In this document: positions 5,303-5,847 of the stretch, in pieces
How positions within the stretch are numbered: the stretch's first letter is position 1
How the letters are laid out: the number at the start of each line of letters is the position of its first letter
Assembly (NCBI GenBank): GCA_943325425.2
Contig: CALPPJ020000099.1
Span: forward strand, 1-5,847
DNA: 5,847 bases
DNA from: Bifidobacterium breve
GTDB taxonomy: Bacteria > Actinomycetota > Acidimicrobiia > Acidimicrobiales > Ilumatobacteraceae
Direction: 5' to 3'
Made by a program: the position numbers and the translations under genes
Notes under the pieces: model-generated
The model's database searches: none
What the model was told of the DNA's origin: nothing
Seen by the model: the letters and a program-made list of their open reading frames with translations, nothing else

Positions 5303-5847
5303 TTATCCCAGTGGATGATGGTTTCAGCGTCGGGACGAATAGCCGCTTTGAAGTCAGTTCCCTTGGTGAATGCCAAAGGCGACAAGCACACCTGTTGCAC
5401 AGTGTCGAACGGAATTCCCAAGATGTCAGCAACTTGCTGTTCCATCATGAGGTGAACTGTGGTCCAAGCAGTTCCCATGCCACGAGCACGAGCAGCCAAC
5501 ATGAAGCTCCACATGGCGGGCAAAATATTTGCCATCACCGACGAAGCCATCATGCCAAGACCGCCAGCGGCTTCGGTACGGCCACCCACGTTGCACGGGA
5601 TCACCAACACCGGAGCGTCACCCATGTGGTCGCCCAGATAGTCAGCCGAGTCGGCCGAACGCTGCTGCTGATCGTTCAGCACCGCGTCACCCTTGTCGAT
5701 GGTACGGATGTACACGCCGTCCATGGCCTGGTATTGCGAGAAGCACTCGCGGTATACGGCACCGATGGCCTTGCGCTTGGCTTCGTCCTTCACGATGATG
5801 AACTGCATCGTCATGCTGTTCGAGCCCGACGGCGACTGCATCGCCAA
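5296..5847 (-). CDS. Nitroreductase family FMN-dependent oxidoreductase (partial, N terminus outside window)
   Basis: The frame is open at the right edge and runs 183 residues to TGA at 5296-5298. The FMN-binding motif PSGSN is at visible residues 6-10, followed by QFIIVKDEAKRKAIG (15-29). This motif normally sits about 30-40 residues from the start of such proteins, so a short N-terminal piece is missing. DAPVLVIPC (77-85) is the central strand, GMGTAWTT (123-130) the second flavin-contact region and GIPFDT (144-149) the conserved turn. The C terminus reads ETIIHWDKW. Family members use NAD(P)H and FMN to reduce nitro groups, quinones, flavins or other small molecules; the substrate here is unknown. 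It is first in a coupled pair with the methyltransferase. By eye, the part beyond about 5600 is richer in G/C at third codon positions than the methyltransferase gene. The TTG and ATG codons near the edge are internal, since both lie too close to PSGSN to be the start. Confidence 0.92.
   Translation of the reverse strand: MAMQSPSGSNSMTMQFIIVKDEAKRKAIGAVYRECFSQYQAMDGVYIRTIDKGDAVLNDQQQRSADSADYLGDHMGDAPVLVIPCNVGGRTEAAGGLGMMASSVMANILPAMWSFMLAARARGMGTAWTTVHLMMEQQVADILGIPFDTVQQVCLSPLAFTKGTDFKAAIRPDAETIIHWDKW

Overview
The window looks like an ordinary chromosomal segment of a moderate-GC actinobacterium. By inference this is an Acidimicrobiia-type relative rather than a high-GC mycobacterium or streptomycete. 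The grounds are an N-terminal part resembling RipA-like secreted cell-wall hydrolases, a non-catalytic enoyl-CoA-hydratase-fold protein resembling mycobacterial EchA6, many GTG starts, and -10-like TAnnnT hexamers so close to start codons that leaderless or very short-leader mRNAs are likely. No mobile element, CRISPR array, tRNA or rRNA was seen. Every interval longer than about 150 bases is coding.

Layout. Bases 1-820 (minus) hold the secreted, coiled-coil N-terminal part of a probable NlpC/P60-type peptidoglycan hydrolase that runs off the left edge. Bases 897-2447 (minus) are guaA, GMP synthase, complete and with intact active sites. A 151-bp divergent region with a strong inverted repeat (2508-2570) separates guaA from a small secreted or membrane-anchored protein (2599-2943, plus). 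That gene converges, 6 bp apart, on an EchA6-like gene (2950-3678, minus). A 56-bp divergent promoter region follows. Then come two plus-strand genes, a two-helix membrane protein (3735-4013) and a TetR-family regulator (4032-4619), probably one operon. A 59-bp near-perfect hairpin (4614-4672) contains the stop codons of both the TetR gene and the convergent class I methyltransferase gene (4667-5302, minus). The methyltransferase is translationally coupled to an upstream nitroreductase (5296-5847, minus) whose N terminus lies beyond the right edge.

How the parts relate. The genes are mainly housekeeping (purine synthesis, cell wall, acyl-CoA/lipid metabolism) plus a nitroreductase-methyltransferase pair of unknown substrate and a local TetR regulator. 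No defence, secretion or biosynthetic system of a new type could be supported. The points most worth a second look are the two hairpins, which share an 8-bp core within their arms, the loss of both catalytic glutamates in the EchA6-like protein, and the two small membrane proteins of unknown function.
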